A stretch of 64,000 nt of DNA from Hyphomicrobiales bacterium (lineage in GTDB: Bacteria; Pseudomonadota; Alphaproteobacteria; Rhizobiales; Rhizobiaceae): NCBI GenBank assembly GCA_900471925.1, contig UCGV01000004.1:1-64000 (forward strand). The letters run 5' to 3'. The translations under genes and the position numbers were made by a program. The notes beneath the pieces are model-generated. The model had not been told where the DNA came from, ran no database searches, and saw only the letters and a program-made list of their open reading frames with translations. Shown in pieces: positions 56,175-64,000 of this stretch (the stretch's first letter is position 1; each line of letters starts with the position of its first letter).

Positions 56175-57791
56175 TCACGCCGCGGATGCCAGGATCATCG
56201 CCGCGCCCTTCTCCGCCACCATCATGGTCGGCGCGTTGATATTGCCCGCCGTGATGTTCGGGAAAACCGAGGCATCGACGATCCGCAACCCGTTGATGCC
56301 ATGCACCTTGAGGGATGCATCGACAACCGATGTCGTCGCATCCGGCCCCATCGTTGCCGATCCGCAGAGGTGATAGATCGAACCGGAATTGCCACGGAAA
56401 TAAGAGAGCAATTCTTCATCCGTTCGCGCCTCAGCCGAAGGCGGCATCTCCATTTCGGTGATCGCCCGCAATGCCGGTGCTTCCATGATCCTTCGCACCA
56501 ATCGGCTGCCCTGAATGACCTCCTCCTCATCGTGGACCGTGCCGAGATAGTTCGGTCGGATCTGCGGCGCATCCGTCAATTCGGGCGAGATGATGCTGAC
56601 ACTTCCACGGCTCGTCGGACGGCAGGAGTTGAAAGCCAGCAGGAAGCCTGAATAAGGCTCCGGCTTCAGCCCCGCCTTCGGATCGGTAGGAATGCGGTAG
56701 GAGAGCGGGTTGAAATAGAGTTGGATATTCGGCCGCTCCTCGTCCGGACTGCCGCGCAGGAAGGCGCCAGCCTGATTGACGCTGAGCGCCAGCGGCCCCC
56801 GCCGCGTCAGGATGTAACGCAATGCCTGTCGCGCCTGTCCGAAAATCGTGCCGAGTTCGTCATTCAGTGTCGGTACGGTAGAGCGATAATAGAAGCTGGC
56901 GCAAAGATGATCCTGCAGGTTTCTGCCGACCGCCGGCAGATGCCGGACAAGCGGAATGCCGAGGGATTGCAGATGCGCGCCGTCCCCGATGCCGGAAAGC
57001 TGCAACAGCTTCGGCGTATCGACCGCACCGGCAGAGAGAATAACCTCCTGCCGCGCCGCATAGCTGGTGATGCCGCCCGGCCCGATCACCTCGACACCGG
57101 TCGCACGTGCCTCGGCATCGACGATGACCCGCCGCACCCGGCTGTTACGCAGGATCGCAAGATTCGGACGCCCGAGCGTCGGCCGCAGATAGGCAAGCGA
57201 CGAGGAAGAGCGCACGCCGTTGCGCGTATTGATGTCGTAGATGCCGGCGCCCTCGATGCTCTCGCCGTTGAAATCCGCATTTAGCGGCAGCTGCAATTCG
57301 GCGCAGGCCTCCAGAAAGCGGTCGGTGATCGCATGCGACTGGCCGCGCATCGGCGTCACATGGATCGGCCCGCCGCCGCCGTGATATTTGCTCTCACCGC
57401 CCGCATGGGTTTCCAGCTTGCGGAAGAAGGGCAGCACGTCGTCATAACCCCAGCCGGTATTTCCGGCGGCCTTCCAGTCGTCGAAATCATCGGCCGCCCC
57501 ACGCACGAAGATCATCGCATTGATGGAGCCCGAACCGCCCTGCACCTTGCCCCGCGGCGCATAAATGCGCCGGTTATTGAGTGCTGTTTCCGGCTCGCTC
57601 CAGTACATCCAGTTAACCTTCGGATCGTAGTAGGAACGCGCATAACCGACCGGGATACGGAACCACGGCGAGCTGTCATTGCCACCGGCTTCGATCAGCA
57701 GCACATTGTGCCTGCCGCTCTCGCTCAGGCGCGCGGCCAGAATGCAGCCGGCAGAGCCGGCGCCGACGATGATGTAATCGTATGTCGTCAT
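56175..57791 (-). CDS. GMC-family FAD oxidoreductase (choline dehydrogenase-like)
   Basis: 538 residues. The FAD-binding loop IIVGAGSAGCILAARLSE is at the N-terminus, GMC signature 1 is seen in PRGKVQGGSGSINAMIFVRG, and the active-site His in SIYHLCGSATMG and Asn in NAPTMMVAE are present. These enzymes oxidise an alcohol to an aldehyde with FAD. It is last in an operon with an acid-sugar dehydratase and an aldehyde dehydrogenase, consistent with alcohol-aldehyde-acid-dehydration chemistry on an imported polyol or sugar. The start follows eight bases after the enolase-family stop. Confidence 0.9.
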   Translation of the reverse strand: MTTYDYIIVGAGSAGCILAARLSESGRHNVLLIEAGGNDSSPWFRIPVGYARSYYDPKVNWMYWSEPETALNNRRIYAPRGKVQGGSGSINAMIFVRGAADDFDDWKAAGNTGWGYDDVLPFFRKLETHAGGESKYHGGGGPIHVTPMRGQSHAITDRFLEACAELQLPLNADFNGESIEGAGIYDINTRNGVRSSSSLAYLRPTLGRPNLAILRNSRVRRVIVDAEARATGVEVIGPGGITSYAARQEVILSAGAVDTPKLLQLSGIGDGAHLQSLGIPLVRHLPAVGRNLQDHLCASFYYRSTVPTLNDELGTIFGQARQALRYILTRRGPLALSVNQAGAFLRGSPDEERPNIQLYFNPLSYRIPTDPKAGLKPEPYSGFLLAFNSCRPTSRGSVSIISPELTDAPQIRPNYLGTVHDEEEVIQGSRLVRRIMEAPALRAITEMEMPPSAEARTDEELLSYFRGNSGSIYHLCGSATMGPDATTSVVDASLKVHGINGLRIVDASVFPNITAGNINAPTMMVAEKGAAMILASAA

Positions 57792-57799
57792 CTTCGTTC

Positions 57800-59017
57800 T
57801 CAGCCGCGAGCCGGCGCAAAGGCCTTCACGTCAGCAGGCTTGTCATCCATTTGCAGATGCAGCCGCTGCCCTTCGTAAGGCGAGTGTTTGGCGACAACAT
57901 CGAGATTGAGTTCCACGCCCAGCCCCGGCTCGTCGGACGGGATCAGATAGCCGTCTTCGAAGCGCAGCGGCGTCTTCAAGATCTCGGCATAGAAGCCCGA
58001 GAAATCGACGATCGCCTCGTGGATCAGGAAATTCGGCGAGGACGCGGCAAGCTGGATGCTGGCCGCGGCACCGATCGGACCGTTATAGAGATGCGGCGCG
58101 ATCTGCGCATAATACGCCTCCGCCATACCGGCGATCTTCTTGGATTCAAGAATGCCGCCGGCGCGTGCGACGTTCATCTGCAGGATCGAGGCTGCACCGG
58201 TTTCCAGCACACGCTGGAACTCGTATTTCGTCGTCAGTCGCTCGCCGGTCGAAATTGGGATCGAGGTCTTGCGGGCGACTTCCGCCATCGCCTCCTCCTG
58301 GCCGGGAGGCACCGGTTCCTCGAACCAGAGCGGATCGTATTTCTCCAGCCGCTGCGCCAGCCGGATCGCCGAGGACGGCACCATCTGCCCATGCGTTCCG
58401 AAGAGCAGATCGGCGCTGCTGCCGACAGCCGCACGGATCTTCGCGCAGAACTCCTCGCAACGGTCCATGACTCCGAGCGACACCTGATGGCCGGAATAGG
58501 CCGTATAGGGGCCGGCCGGGTCGAACTTGACCGCGCTAAAGCCCATCTCGACCATCTTCACCGCACATTCGGCAGCGAGGTCCGGATCGTTATAGTCATA
58601 CTCGCCTGCGGCATTCTTCGGGTAGAGATAGGTATAGGCGCGCAGCCTCTCATGCACGCGCCCGCCGATCAGCTTGTGCACCGGCTTGCCGGCGGCCTTG
58701 CCGATAATATCCCAGCAGGCAATCTCCAGGCCGGAAACGATGCCCATCATCGTCGGGTCCGGTCGCTGCGTGAAACCGCTCGAATAGGCAAGGCGCCAGA
58801 AGCGCTCGATGTCATGCGGATCATGGCCGAGCAGATAGCGCTGGAAGACATCTTCGATCAGCGGCACGAGCGCCTGCGGATGGAAAGCGGTGGAATAGAT
58901 CTCCCCGACGCCCTCGATACCGTCTGCCGTCGTCAGCCGCACGAAGATCCAGTACATGCCGCCGATATGCGGCGGCGGAACGGCGACGACATGGGTGGAA
59001 AGCGATGCGATCTGCAT
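57800..59017 (-). CDS. Enolase-superfamily acid-sugar dehydratase (mandelate racemase/muconate lactonising group)
   Basis: 405 residues. The N-terminal capping domain includes a long helix ending LGHDPHDIERFWRLAY; the barrel holds K-F-D-P-A, F-E-E-P-V (metal Glu), G-E-R-L-T (metal Glu), and A-P-H-L-Y-N-G-P-I-G with the catalytic His. The pattern resembles mandelate-racemase-subgroup dehydratases of galactonate/mannonate type, but the exact substrate is not fixed by what I can see. It lies between an aldehyde dehydrogenase and a GMC oxidoreductase. Confidence 0.85.
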   Translation of the reverse strand: MQIASLSTHVVAVPPPHIGGMYWIFVRLTTADGIEGVGEIYSTAFHPQALVPLIEDVFQRYLLGHDPHDIERFWRLAYSSGFTQRPDPTMMGIVSGLEIACWDIIGKAAGKPVHKLIGGRVHERLRAYTYLYPKNAAGEYDYNDPDLAAECAVKMVEMGFSAVKFDPAGPYTAYSGHQVSLGVMDRCEEFCAKIRAAVGSSADLLFGTHGQMVPSSAIRLAQRLEKYDPLWFEEPVPPGQEEAMAEVARKTSIPISTGERLTTKYEFQRVLETGAASILQMNVARAGGILESKKIAGMAEAYYAQIAPHLYNGPIGAAASIQLAASSPNFLIHEAIVDFSGFYAEILKTPLRFEDGYLIPSDEPGLGVELNLDVVAKHSPYEGQRLHLQMDDKPADVKAFAPARG

Positions 59018-59028
59018 GGCCGTAATCC

Positions 59029-60447
59029 TCAGTGCTTGAGTATGACGAGGCGCGTCTGGGTGAATTCGAGCATGCCATGTTTGCCGTCATCGCCGCCGAG
59101 GCCGGAGCGCTTCCAGCCGGCGTGATAGCCCTGATAGGGATCGGCCGGGAAACGGTTGACGTAGAATTCGCCGGCCTCGATCGCGTCGGAAAACCGCATG
59201 ATCGTGCGGTGGTTATTGGTGAAAAGCACAGAGCTCAGCCCGAACTGGTGATCATTGGCGAGCGCCAGTGCCTCCTCCGTCGTATCGTAGGCAACGACAG
59301 GCAGAACCGGTCCGAAAATTTCCTCGGCGATGATCTCCATGTCCTGACGGCAATTGGAAAGCAGCGTCGGCGGATAGAAGAAGCCCGCGCCTTCAGGCAG
59401 GATTCCGCCAGCCTCGATATTCGCGCCCTGCTCCACCGCCTTCAGGACGGCCTTGTGCACATTCGTCTGCGCGGACTTCGTGGCGAGCGGCCCGACGCGA
59501 GACGCATCGACCGAACGGTCGCCGAAGGCGCGTGCGGCAAAGCTGACCTTCAGCTTGGCAAGCAGCGCATCATGGATCGAGCGATGCACATAGACGCGCT
59601 CCGGCGCTGTGCAGAGCTGGCCGCAATGATTGGTCTTGGCGGCAACAAGCTGCGCGGCAACAGCATCAAGATCGGCATCCGGTTCGATAATAACAGGTGT
59701 CTTGCCACCCAATTCCAGCGACGGCTTGGCAATGTTCGCCTTGCAATAGTCGAGCACGACACGGCCCGCCTGCAGGCTGCCGGTCAGCGTGATCATCCCG
59801 ACCTTCGGATGGGTGCAAAGTGTGGCCGCGACATCATGCGACATGGTGAGAATATTGACGAGACCGGCCGGCAGACCGGCCTCGACAGCGGCTTCGGCAA
59901 TCTCGAAGGCCGAGGTCGGCGTCGAATTGCTCGGACGCACGACAACCGCATTGCCGGCGATCAGCGCCGGCGCAATCTTGCGCACCAGCGTGTAGATCGG
60001 GAAGTTGAAAGGGATCAGGCAGGCGATGACGCCGATCGCTTCGCGCTTCAGAAGCAGCGTCTCATTGGCGTTGTCGCTCGGGATGATTTCACCTTCGATA
60101 CGCCGCGCCCATTCGGCGTGATAGCGCATCAGCTCGGCGCCATAGATCGCCTCGCCCGTCGCATCGGCAAGGCTCTTGCCGGATTCCAGTGCCAGAGCGG
60201 TACCGATCTTCTCCGCCCGCTGCTCGATGACGGCAGCAAGCTTGCGCAGTGCGTCACCGCGCGCGATGGCCGGCAGCGCACGCCATTCCTTCTGTGCCCT
60301 AGCTGCCGCCTCCACGGCCTCGACGGCTTCTTCGGCAGTCGCCGAAGGCACTCTGGCGAACTGGGCTTCCGTTGCCGGATTGAGTACCGGCACCAGAGTG
60401 GCGGAAGACCGGAATTCTCCGGCGATGAAATTGCGATATTCCGTCAT
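59029..60447 (-). CDS. Aldehyde dehydrogenase (NAD(P)+), AldA/lactaldehyde type
   Basis: 472 residues. The cofactor motif is near LTGSLQAGRVVL, the catalytic Glu in LELGGKTP, and the catalytic Cys in NHCGQLCTAPERVYV; the C-terminal FYVNRFPADPYQGYHAGWKRSG and G-G-D-D-G-K-H-G substrate/oligomer region is typical of AldA-like enzymes that oxidise small hydroxy-aldehydes. ATG 60447 follows GAGGA. It could oxidise the aldehyde made by the GMC enzyme to an acid that the enolase-family enzyme then dehydrates. Confidence 0.9.
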   Translation of the reverse strand: MTEYRNFIAGEFRSSATLVPVLNPATEAQFARVPSATAEEAVEAVEAAARAQKEWRALPAIARGDALRKLAAVIEQRAEKIGTALALESGKSLADATGEAIYGAELMRYHAEWARRIEGEIIPSDNANETLLLKREAIGVIACLIPFNFPIYTLVRKIAPALIAGNAVVVRPSNSTPTSAFEIAEAAVEAGLPAGLVNILTMSHDVAATLCTHPKVGMITLTGSLQAGRVVLDYCKANIAKPSLELGGKTPVIIEPDADLDAVAAQLVAAKTNHCGQLCTAPERVYVHRSIHDALLAKLKVSFAARAFGDRSVDASRVGPLATKSAQTNVHKAVLKAVEQGANIEAGGILPEGAGFFYPPTLLSNCRQDMEIIAEEIFGPVLPVVAYDTTEEALALANDHQFGLSSVLFTNNHRTIMRFSDAIEAGEFYVNRFPADPYQGYHAGWKRSGLGGDDGKHGMLEFTQTRLVILKH

Positions 60448-60478
60448 GACGGTATCCTCAGGACAATAGCTAACCACG

Positions 60479-60505
60479 CGCATGCCGGCCTTTACCGGCC
60501 ATGCG
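60479..60505. other. Hairpin in the ATPase/aldehyde dehydrogenase spacer
   Basis: CGCATGCCGG (60479-60488) pairs with CCGG-C-CATGCG (60495-60505), a 10-bp stem with one bulge. It lies between the ATPase stop (60544) and the aldehyde dehydrogenase start (60447). There is no U-tract, so it may be a processing site inside one operon rather than its end. Confidence 0.4.
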
Positions 60506-60543
60506 TTGAAACGAAACAGGGTGCCGTCGCCCGTAAGCGGCGG

Positions 60544-62133
60544 CTAGAACGTGCTGCGGCCCGGCGCCGCGTCGAGAAGCGTTCTCGTATAGGGGTGTGT
60601 CGGCGCCTGCAGCACCTGGGCCGCACTGCCGCGCTCGACGATTTCACCCTTCTGCATCACCACGATCTCGTCGCTGATCTGAGCTGCGACGCGCAGGTCG
60701 TGAGTGATGAAGACGATGGCAAGCTGCAGCTTCTCCTGCAGCTCGCGAAGCAGTTTCAGAACCTGCGCTTGGACCGACACATCGAGTGCCGAAACGCTCT
60801 CATCCGCGATCAGTACATCCGGCTGCATGGCAAGCGCACGCGCAATGCCGATGCGCTGACGCTGCCCGCCGGAAAAGGCCGATGGCTTGCGCCAGTAGGC
60901 ACTCTTCTGCAGGCCGACGAGATCGAGCAGTTCCTCCGCGCGGCGCCGCGCCTCGCCTGCCTCCATGCCGGCGAGCTGGGCGGAGCGTGCAATCATCGGC
61001 CCGACGCGACGGCGCGGATTGAGCGAGCCGAACGGATCCTGGAAGATCATCTGGATCGACCGCCGCCGGGCGCGCAATGGGGCTGGCGCAAGGCCGAGAA
61101 GATCGGCGCCCGCCACTTCCACGCGGCCGCTCTTCGGCTCGATCAGGCGGATCATCGCCTTGGCAAGGGTAGACTTGCCGCAGCCGGATTCACCGACGAT
61201 GGACACCACACGGCCCGGCGACAGGCTGAGTTCCACATGTTTCAGAACCTGGACGCTGCCATAGGAATGCTGCAGATCGTGCACGGCAAGCACCGGCGCC
61301 TCACCCTGCGGTGGCGCGGGACGGTCATGCGGCTTCAGGCTCGGCACGGCGGCGATGAGCTCTTTGGTGTAGGGATGGTTCGGCGCCGTCAGCACCTGTT
61401 TTGCCTCACCGATCTCGACGATCTCGCCGTAGCGCATGACGGCGACGCGATCGGCAATATCGGCAACGACACCGAAATCATGCGTGATGAAGAGAATGCC
61501 GTGGTCGTGCATGTTGCGAAGCTCGCGTACGAGCTTCAACACCTGCGCCTGCGTCGTCACATCGAGCGCCGTCGTCGGCTCGTCGGCAATCAGGACGCGC
61601 GGGTTCATGGCAAGCGCCATGGCGATGACAACACGCTGGCACTGGCCGCCCGAAAGCTCATGCGGATAGGCCTGCAGGATACGATCAGGATTCGGCAAAT
61701 GCATGGATTCGATCAGCGCACGGGCACGCTTCTTCCGCTCCACGGCATCGAAATCCGAATGCAACTCGAAGACTTCCTCAATCTGCGCCGAAACCGTCAT
61801 CGCCGGATTGAGCGAAGCGATCGGCTCCTGGAAGATCATGGCGATATCGCTGCCTCGGACGGCGCGGAAGGCCCGTTCGGAGAGGCCGACGAGATCGGTA
61901 TCGCCGAGCATCACCTTGCCGCCCGCAACCTTCAGCCCCTCCGGTACAGCGCCCATCAAGGCGGCCGACAGAACCGACTTACCGGACCCGGATTCCCCGA
62001 CGATGCAGAGAATTTCACGCGGCCTGAGATCGAAGCTCGCCGCCTTGACGGCATAGGGCCTGTCGGCGCCCTTCGGCAGGGCGACGCTCAGATTTTCGAC
62101 CCGAAGGATCGGTTGGTTTTCATTGCTGCTCAT
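60544..62133 (-). CDS. Fused double ABC ATPase (OppD-OppF type)
   Basis: 529 residues with two complete domains: Walker [15 protein letters not shown] and [15 protein letters not shown]-loops QEPIASLNP and QDPFGSLNP; signatures [15 protein letters not shown] and [15 protein letters not shown]; Walker [14 protein letters not shown] and [13 protein letters not shown]. The Glu after the second Walker B Asp is present. ATG 62133 overlaps the permease stop (ATGA). It powers the third Opp-type importer in the window. Confidence 0.93.
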   Translation of the reverse strand: MSSNENQPILRVENLSVALPKGADRPYAVKAASFDLRPREILCIVGESGSGKSVLSAALMGAVPEGLKVAGGKVMLGDTDLVGLSERAFRAVRGSDIAMIFQEPIASLNPAMTVSAQIEEVFELHSDFDAVERKKRARALIESMHLPNPDRILQAYPHELSGGQCQRVVIAMALAMNPRVLIADEPTTALDVTTQAQVLKLVRELRNMHDHGILFITHDFGVVADIADRVAVMRYGEIVEIGEAKQVLTAPNHPYTKELIAAVPSLKPHDRPAPPQGEAPVLAVHDLQHSYGSVQVLKHVELSLSPGRVVSIVGESGCGKSTLAKAMIRLIEPKSGRVEVAGADLLGLAPAPLRARRRSIQMIFQDPFGSLNPRRRVGPMIARSAQLAGMEAGEARRRAEELLDLVGLQKSAYWRKPSAFSGGQRQRIGIARALAMQPDVLIADESVSALDVSVQAQVLKLLRELQEKLQLAIVFITHDLRVAAQISDEIVVMQKGEIVERGSAAQVLQAPTHPYTRTLLDAAPGRSTF

Positions 62134-62975
62134 GCACGCCTCCCCTGCGCTTCCGAGACTTCCCGCAATCCGTCCGCCAGCAGGCTCAAGCCCAGCATCA
62201 GCGACGAGATCGCAAGGCATGGAAAAATCACGAGATGCGGGAAGGCGATCGCCATGGCGCGGCCTTCGTTGACCATCGTGCCCCAATCCGGCGTCGGTGG
62301 CGGCAGGCCGAGACCGAGGAAGCCGAGCGTGCCGATGGTGATCGCCGTGTAGCCGAGGCGCAGGCAGAAATCGACTGCGAGCGGACCGCTGGCATTGGGC
62401 AGGATATCGAAGAGCATGATGCGCCAGGTGCTTTCGCCCTGCGTCACCGCAGACGCTACGAAATCGCGGCTCGACACATCGATGGTGATGCCGCGCACGA
62501 TGCGGAAGATCGCCGGCGCGCTGCCGAAGGTGACGGCAAGCACGATGTTGAAGGGCGAGGAACCGACCACGACTATGATGACGATGTACAGCACCAGAAC
62601 CGGGAAGGAGAGCACGACATTGGCGATGTAGGACAGGACCGCATCGATCCAGCCGCGCCAGTAGCCGGCGATAAGCCCGAGCGCCACGCCGACGACATAG
62701 GCCGTAACCGTCGCAAGGGTCGAAAACACAACGACGGTGCGTGCGCCATAGATCAGGCGCGAGAGGATATCGCGGCCGAGCTTGTCGGTTCCGAGCCAGA
62801 ACACGCCGCCTGTCGGAGCGGCAGTACCAGGTTTTGCCAGCGGCAACAGCGTGCGGATCGGATCAAAGGGCGCAAGGATTGGCGCGAGGATCGCCACCAG
62901 CAACCAGCCGATCGTCAGGAACCCGCCGATCAGCACGACCGGATTGGTGAGATAGGGTGTTACAGCTTTCCGCAT
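62130..62975 (-). CDS. ABC permease, OppC/DppC type
   Basis: 281 residues: TM1 NPVVLIGGFLTIGWLLVAIL, then F-W-L-G-T-D-K-L-G-R-D-I-L-S-R-L-I-Y-G-A-R, the EAA loop (RDFVASAVTQGESTWRIMLFDILPN) and the C-terminal finish LLADGLREV. ATG 62975 with GAGGG upstream is chosen; the longer frame overlaps the OppB gene. It starts seven bases after the OppB stop. Confidence 0.92.
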   Translation of the reverse strand: MRKAVTPYLTNPVVLIGGFLTIGWLLVAILAPILAPFDPIRTLLPLAKPGTAAPTGGVFWLGTDKLGRDILSRLIYGARTVVVFSTLATVTAYVVGVALGLIAGYWRGWIDAVLSYIANVVLSFPVLVLYIVIIVVVGSSPFNIVLAVTFGSAPAIFRIVRGITIDVSSRDFVASAVTQGESTWRIMLFDILPNASGPLAVDFCLRLGYTAITIGTLGFLGLGLPPPTPDWGTMVNEGRAMAIAFPHLVIFPCLAISSLMLGLSLLADGLREVSEAQGRRA

Positions 62976-62982
62976 GGCGCCC

Positions 62983-63942
62983 TCACTTCCGTCCCTTGGC
63001 TGCATCAAGCAGCGAGACACGCGGATTGAGCCAGCCATAGGCGAGATCGGAGAGAATCTGCGTCGCGACAACGACAACGACACTCACCATCGCGCATGCC
63101 TCGACGAGGCGAATGTCGCTGTTGAGCGCGGCATCATAGAGAAGCGTACCGAAGCCCTTGTAGGCATAGAAGACCTCCACGACGATGACGCCGGACAGCA
63201 GCCACGGAAATTGCAGCATGATGACGGTAACAGGCGTGATCAGCGCATTGCGCAAGGCATGCCGCCAGACGATGCGTGCCGTGCTCGCCCCTTTCAGCCG
63301 CGCCGTGCGGACATAATGAGTACCCATCACCTCGATCATGGAGGCGCGGGTGACGCGTGCCAGATAACCGGTGGAATAGAAGGCAAGGACCAAAACCGGC
63401 AGAATGATCTGCTGCAACGAAAAACCCGTCAGCATGGTGCTGGCGCCCGGCAGCCAGTGCAGCCAGAAAACGAAGACGGCAGAGAAGAAAACGGCGGAAG
63501 CGAAATCCGGGATCGAGGTCGTGGCGATCGCGATGAAGGAAACGGCGCGATCGAGCAGCGAACCGGGACGCATGCCAGCAATGATGCCCGCAAACAGGCC
63601 GACAGGCACGATCACCAGCAGCGCGCCGCCGGCAAGAATGCCGGAGGCCGCAAGGCGGTCCGGAATAAGCTGGGCAACCGGCGCACGGTAATAGGTGGAC
63701 ATGCCCCAGTCACCGGTCACGAAGGACCAAAGCCAGCGTCCATAGCGAATGATGAAGGGGGCATCGTAACCGTTGGCCGTCAGCCACTGCGCACGCTGGG
63801 CCGGCGTCGAGAACTGACCGAGGACCTTGACGGCGACATCGCCGACATTGACCTCCAGCGCCAGGTAAACGAGCAGCGACACGGTGAACATAACCGCGAG
63901 AGCGCTTGCCAATTTACGGAGAATGAAAAGAAAAACGGTCAC
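62983..63942 (-). CDS. ABC permease, OppB/DppB type
   Basis: 319 residues from GTG 63942, which has GAGGTGG upstream and gives the standard OppB start VTVFLFILRKLASALAVMFTVSLLVY. Six hydrophobic segments; coupling loop YVRTARLKGASTARIVWRHALRNAL. The frame stays open to the window edge but that leader is Pro/Gly/Arg-rich and covers a hairpin. The binding-protein gene expected upstream is outside the window. Confidence 0.9.
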   Translation of the reverse strand: MTVFLFILRKLASALAVMFTVSLLVYLALEVNVGDVAVKVLGQFSTPAQRAQWLTANGYDAPFIIRYGRWLWSFVTGDWGMSTYYRAPVAQLIPDRLAASGILAGGALLVIVPVGLFAGIIAGMRPGSLLDRAVSFIAIATTSIPDFASAVFFSAVFVFWLHWLPGASTMLTGFSLQQIILPVLVLAFYSTGYLARVTRASMIEVMGTHYVRTARLKGASTARIVWRHALRNALITPVTVIMLQFPWLLSGVIVVEVFYAYKGFGTLLYDAALNSDIRLVEACAMVSVVVVVATQILSDLAYGWLNPRVSLLDAAKGRK

Positions 63943-63963
63943 GAACCACCTCTTTGCCGGGTC

Positions 63964-63986
63964 GGGGCCGCCTTTCGGGCGGCCCC
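63964..63986 (-). other. GC-rich hairpin upstream of the third OppB gene
   Basis: GGGGCCGCC (63964-63972) and GGCGGCCCC (63978-63986) form a 9-bp perfect stem with a 5-base loop, 22 bases before the GTG. No U-tract is seen on the - strand. It probably lies between the off-window binding-protein gene and the permease. Confidence 0.55.
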
Positions 63987-64000
63987 TGCCAAAGATCAAG

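Noticed and set aside
59032..62352. 1106-residue open frame on the + strand
   Set aside because: It is antisense to the aldehyde dehydrogenase and double ATPase genes, has no family motif and a composition rich in His, Arg and Gln, as expected of the reverse strand of GC-rich coding DNA.

Overview
The window is GC-rich, densely packed bacterial DNA that looks like a Rhizobiales (Rhizobium/Agrobacterium-type) replicon. The signs are the codon use, many GTG/TTG starts, frequent ATGA start/stop overlaps, an intergenic palindrome of the CGTCATCCTCGGGCTTG type common in this order, and a heavy load of ABC importers, LacI/LysR regulators and RND/MFS pumps, as expected on a rhizobial chromosome arm or chromid. 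No rRNA, tRNA, CRISPR array, prophage or insertion sequence was seen. Identifications rest on reading motifs and remembered families; no search was run.

Layout. 0-6 kb: the 3' end of a proline-rich hypothetical protein, a small KTSC-domain protein, a PAS-GGDEF-EAL cyclic-di-GMP protein, and a two-gene operon of a D-xylonate-type dehydratase (IlvD/Edd family) and a beta-hydroxyacid dehydrogenase. 6-26 kb: a block of export and stress genes. It has an RND pump operon headed by an alpha/beta-hydrolase-fold protein that lacks its catalytic Ser and His, with a divergent LysR gene; two SDR oxidoreductases with their own divergent LysR gene and a clear T-N11-A operator; a Nu-class glutathione transferase; a 3-methyladenine DNA glycosylase; marR-emrA-emrB; and a second RND pump. 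25-30 kb: a phosphoesterase, an acyl-CoA-dehydrogenase-like flavoprotein, an Rrf2 regulator with four Cys, an SDR and a hydroxypyruvate-isomerase-like protein.

30-43 kb is a carbohydrate island: a divergent LacI regulator, then an apparent eight-gene operon on the + strand. The order is family-5 binding protein, GHL6-like putative glycosidase, two Opp-type permeases, a double ATPase, hydroxypyruvate isomerase, tartronate semialdehyde reductase and a GH42 enzyme. The logic is import of a glycoside, cytoplasmic hydrolysis, and funnelling of a C3 product to glycerate. 43-49 kb (- strand) is a second Opp-type importer headed by a cysteine-free AhpD/CMD-like protein.

49-56 kb is a LacI-controlled unit: a polar amino-acid-type ABC importer with an embedded N4-glycosylasparaginase-type Ntn hydrolase, the LacI gene, an M24-fold protein that has lost metal ligands, and a cupin. 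A palindrome of the same type lies at the promoter of the importer operon and, in imperfect form, upstream of the M24 gene, which ties the two halves together. 56-64 kb (- strand) is a third Opp-type importer with an aldehyde dehydrogenase, an enolase-superfamily acid-sugar dehydratase and a GMC oxidoreductase, apparently an oxidative catabolic operon whose binding protein lies off the right edge.

The strongest candidates for undescribed biology are the LacI/glycosylasparaginase/M24 regulon (49-56 kb), the GHL6-GH42-Hyi-GlxR glycoside island (30-43 kb), and the catalytically dead hydrolase placed first in a drug-efflux operon (10.6-11.4 kb).
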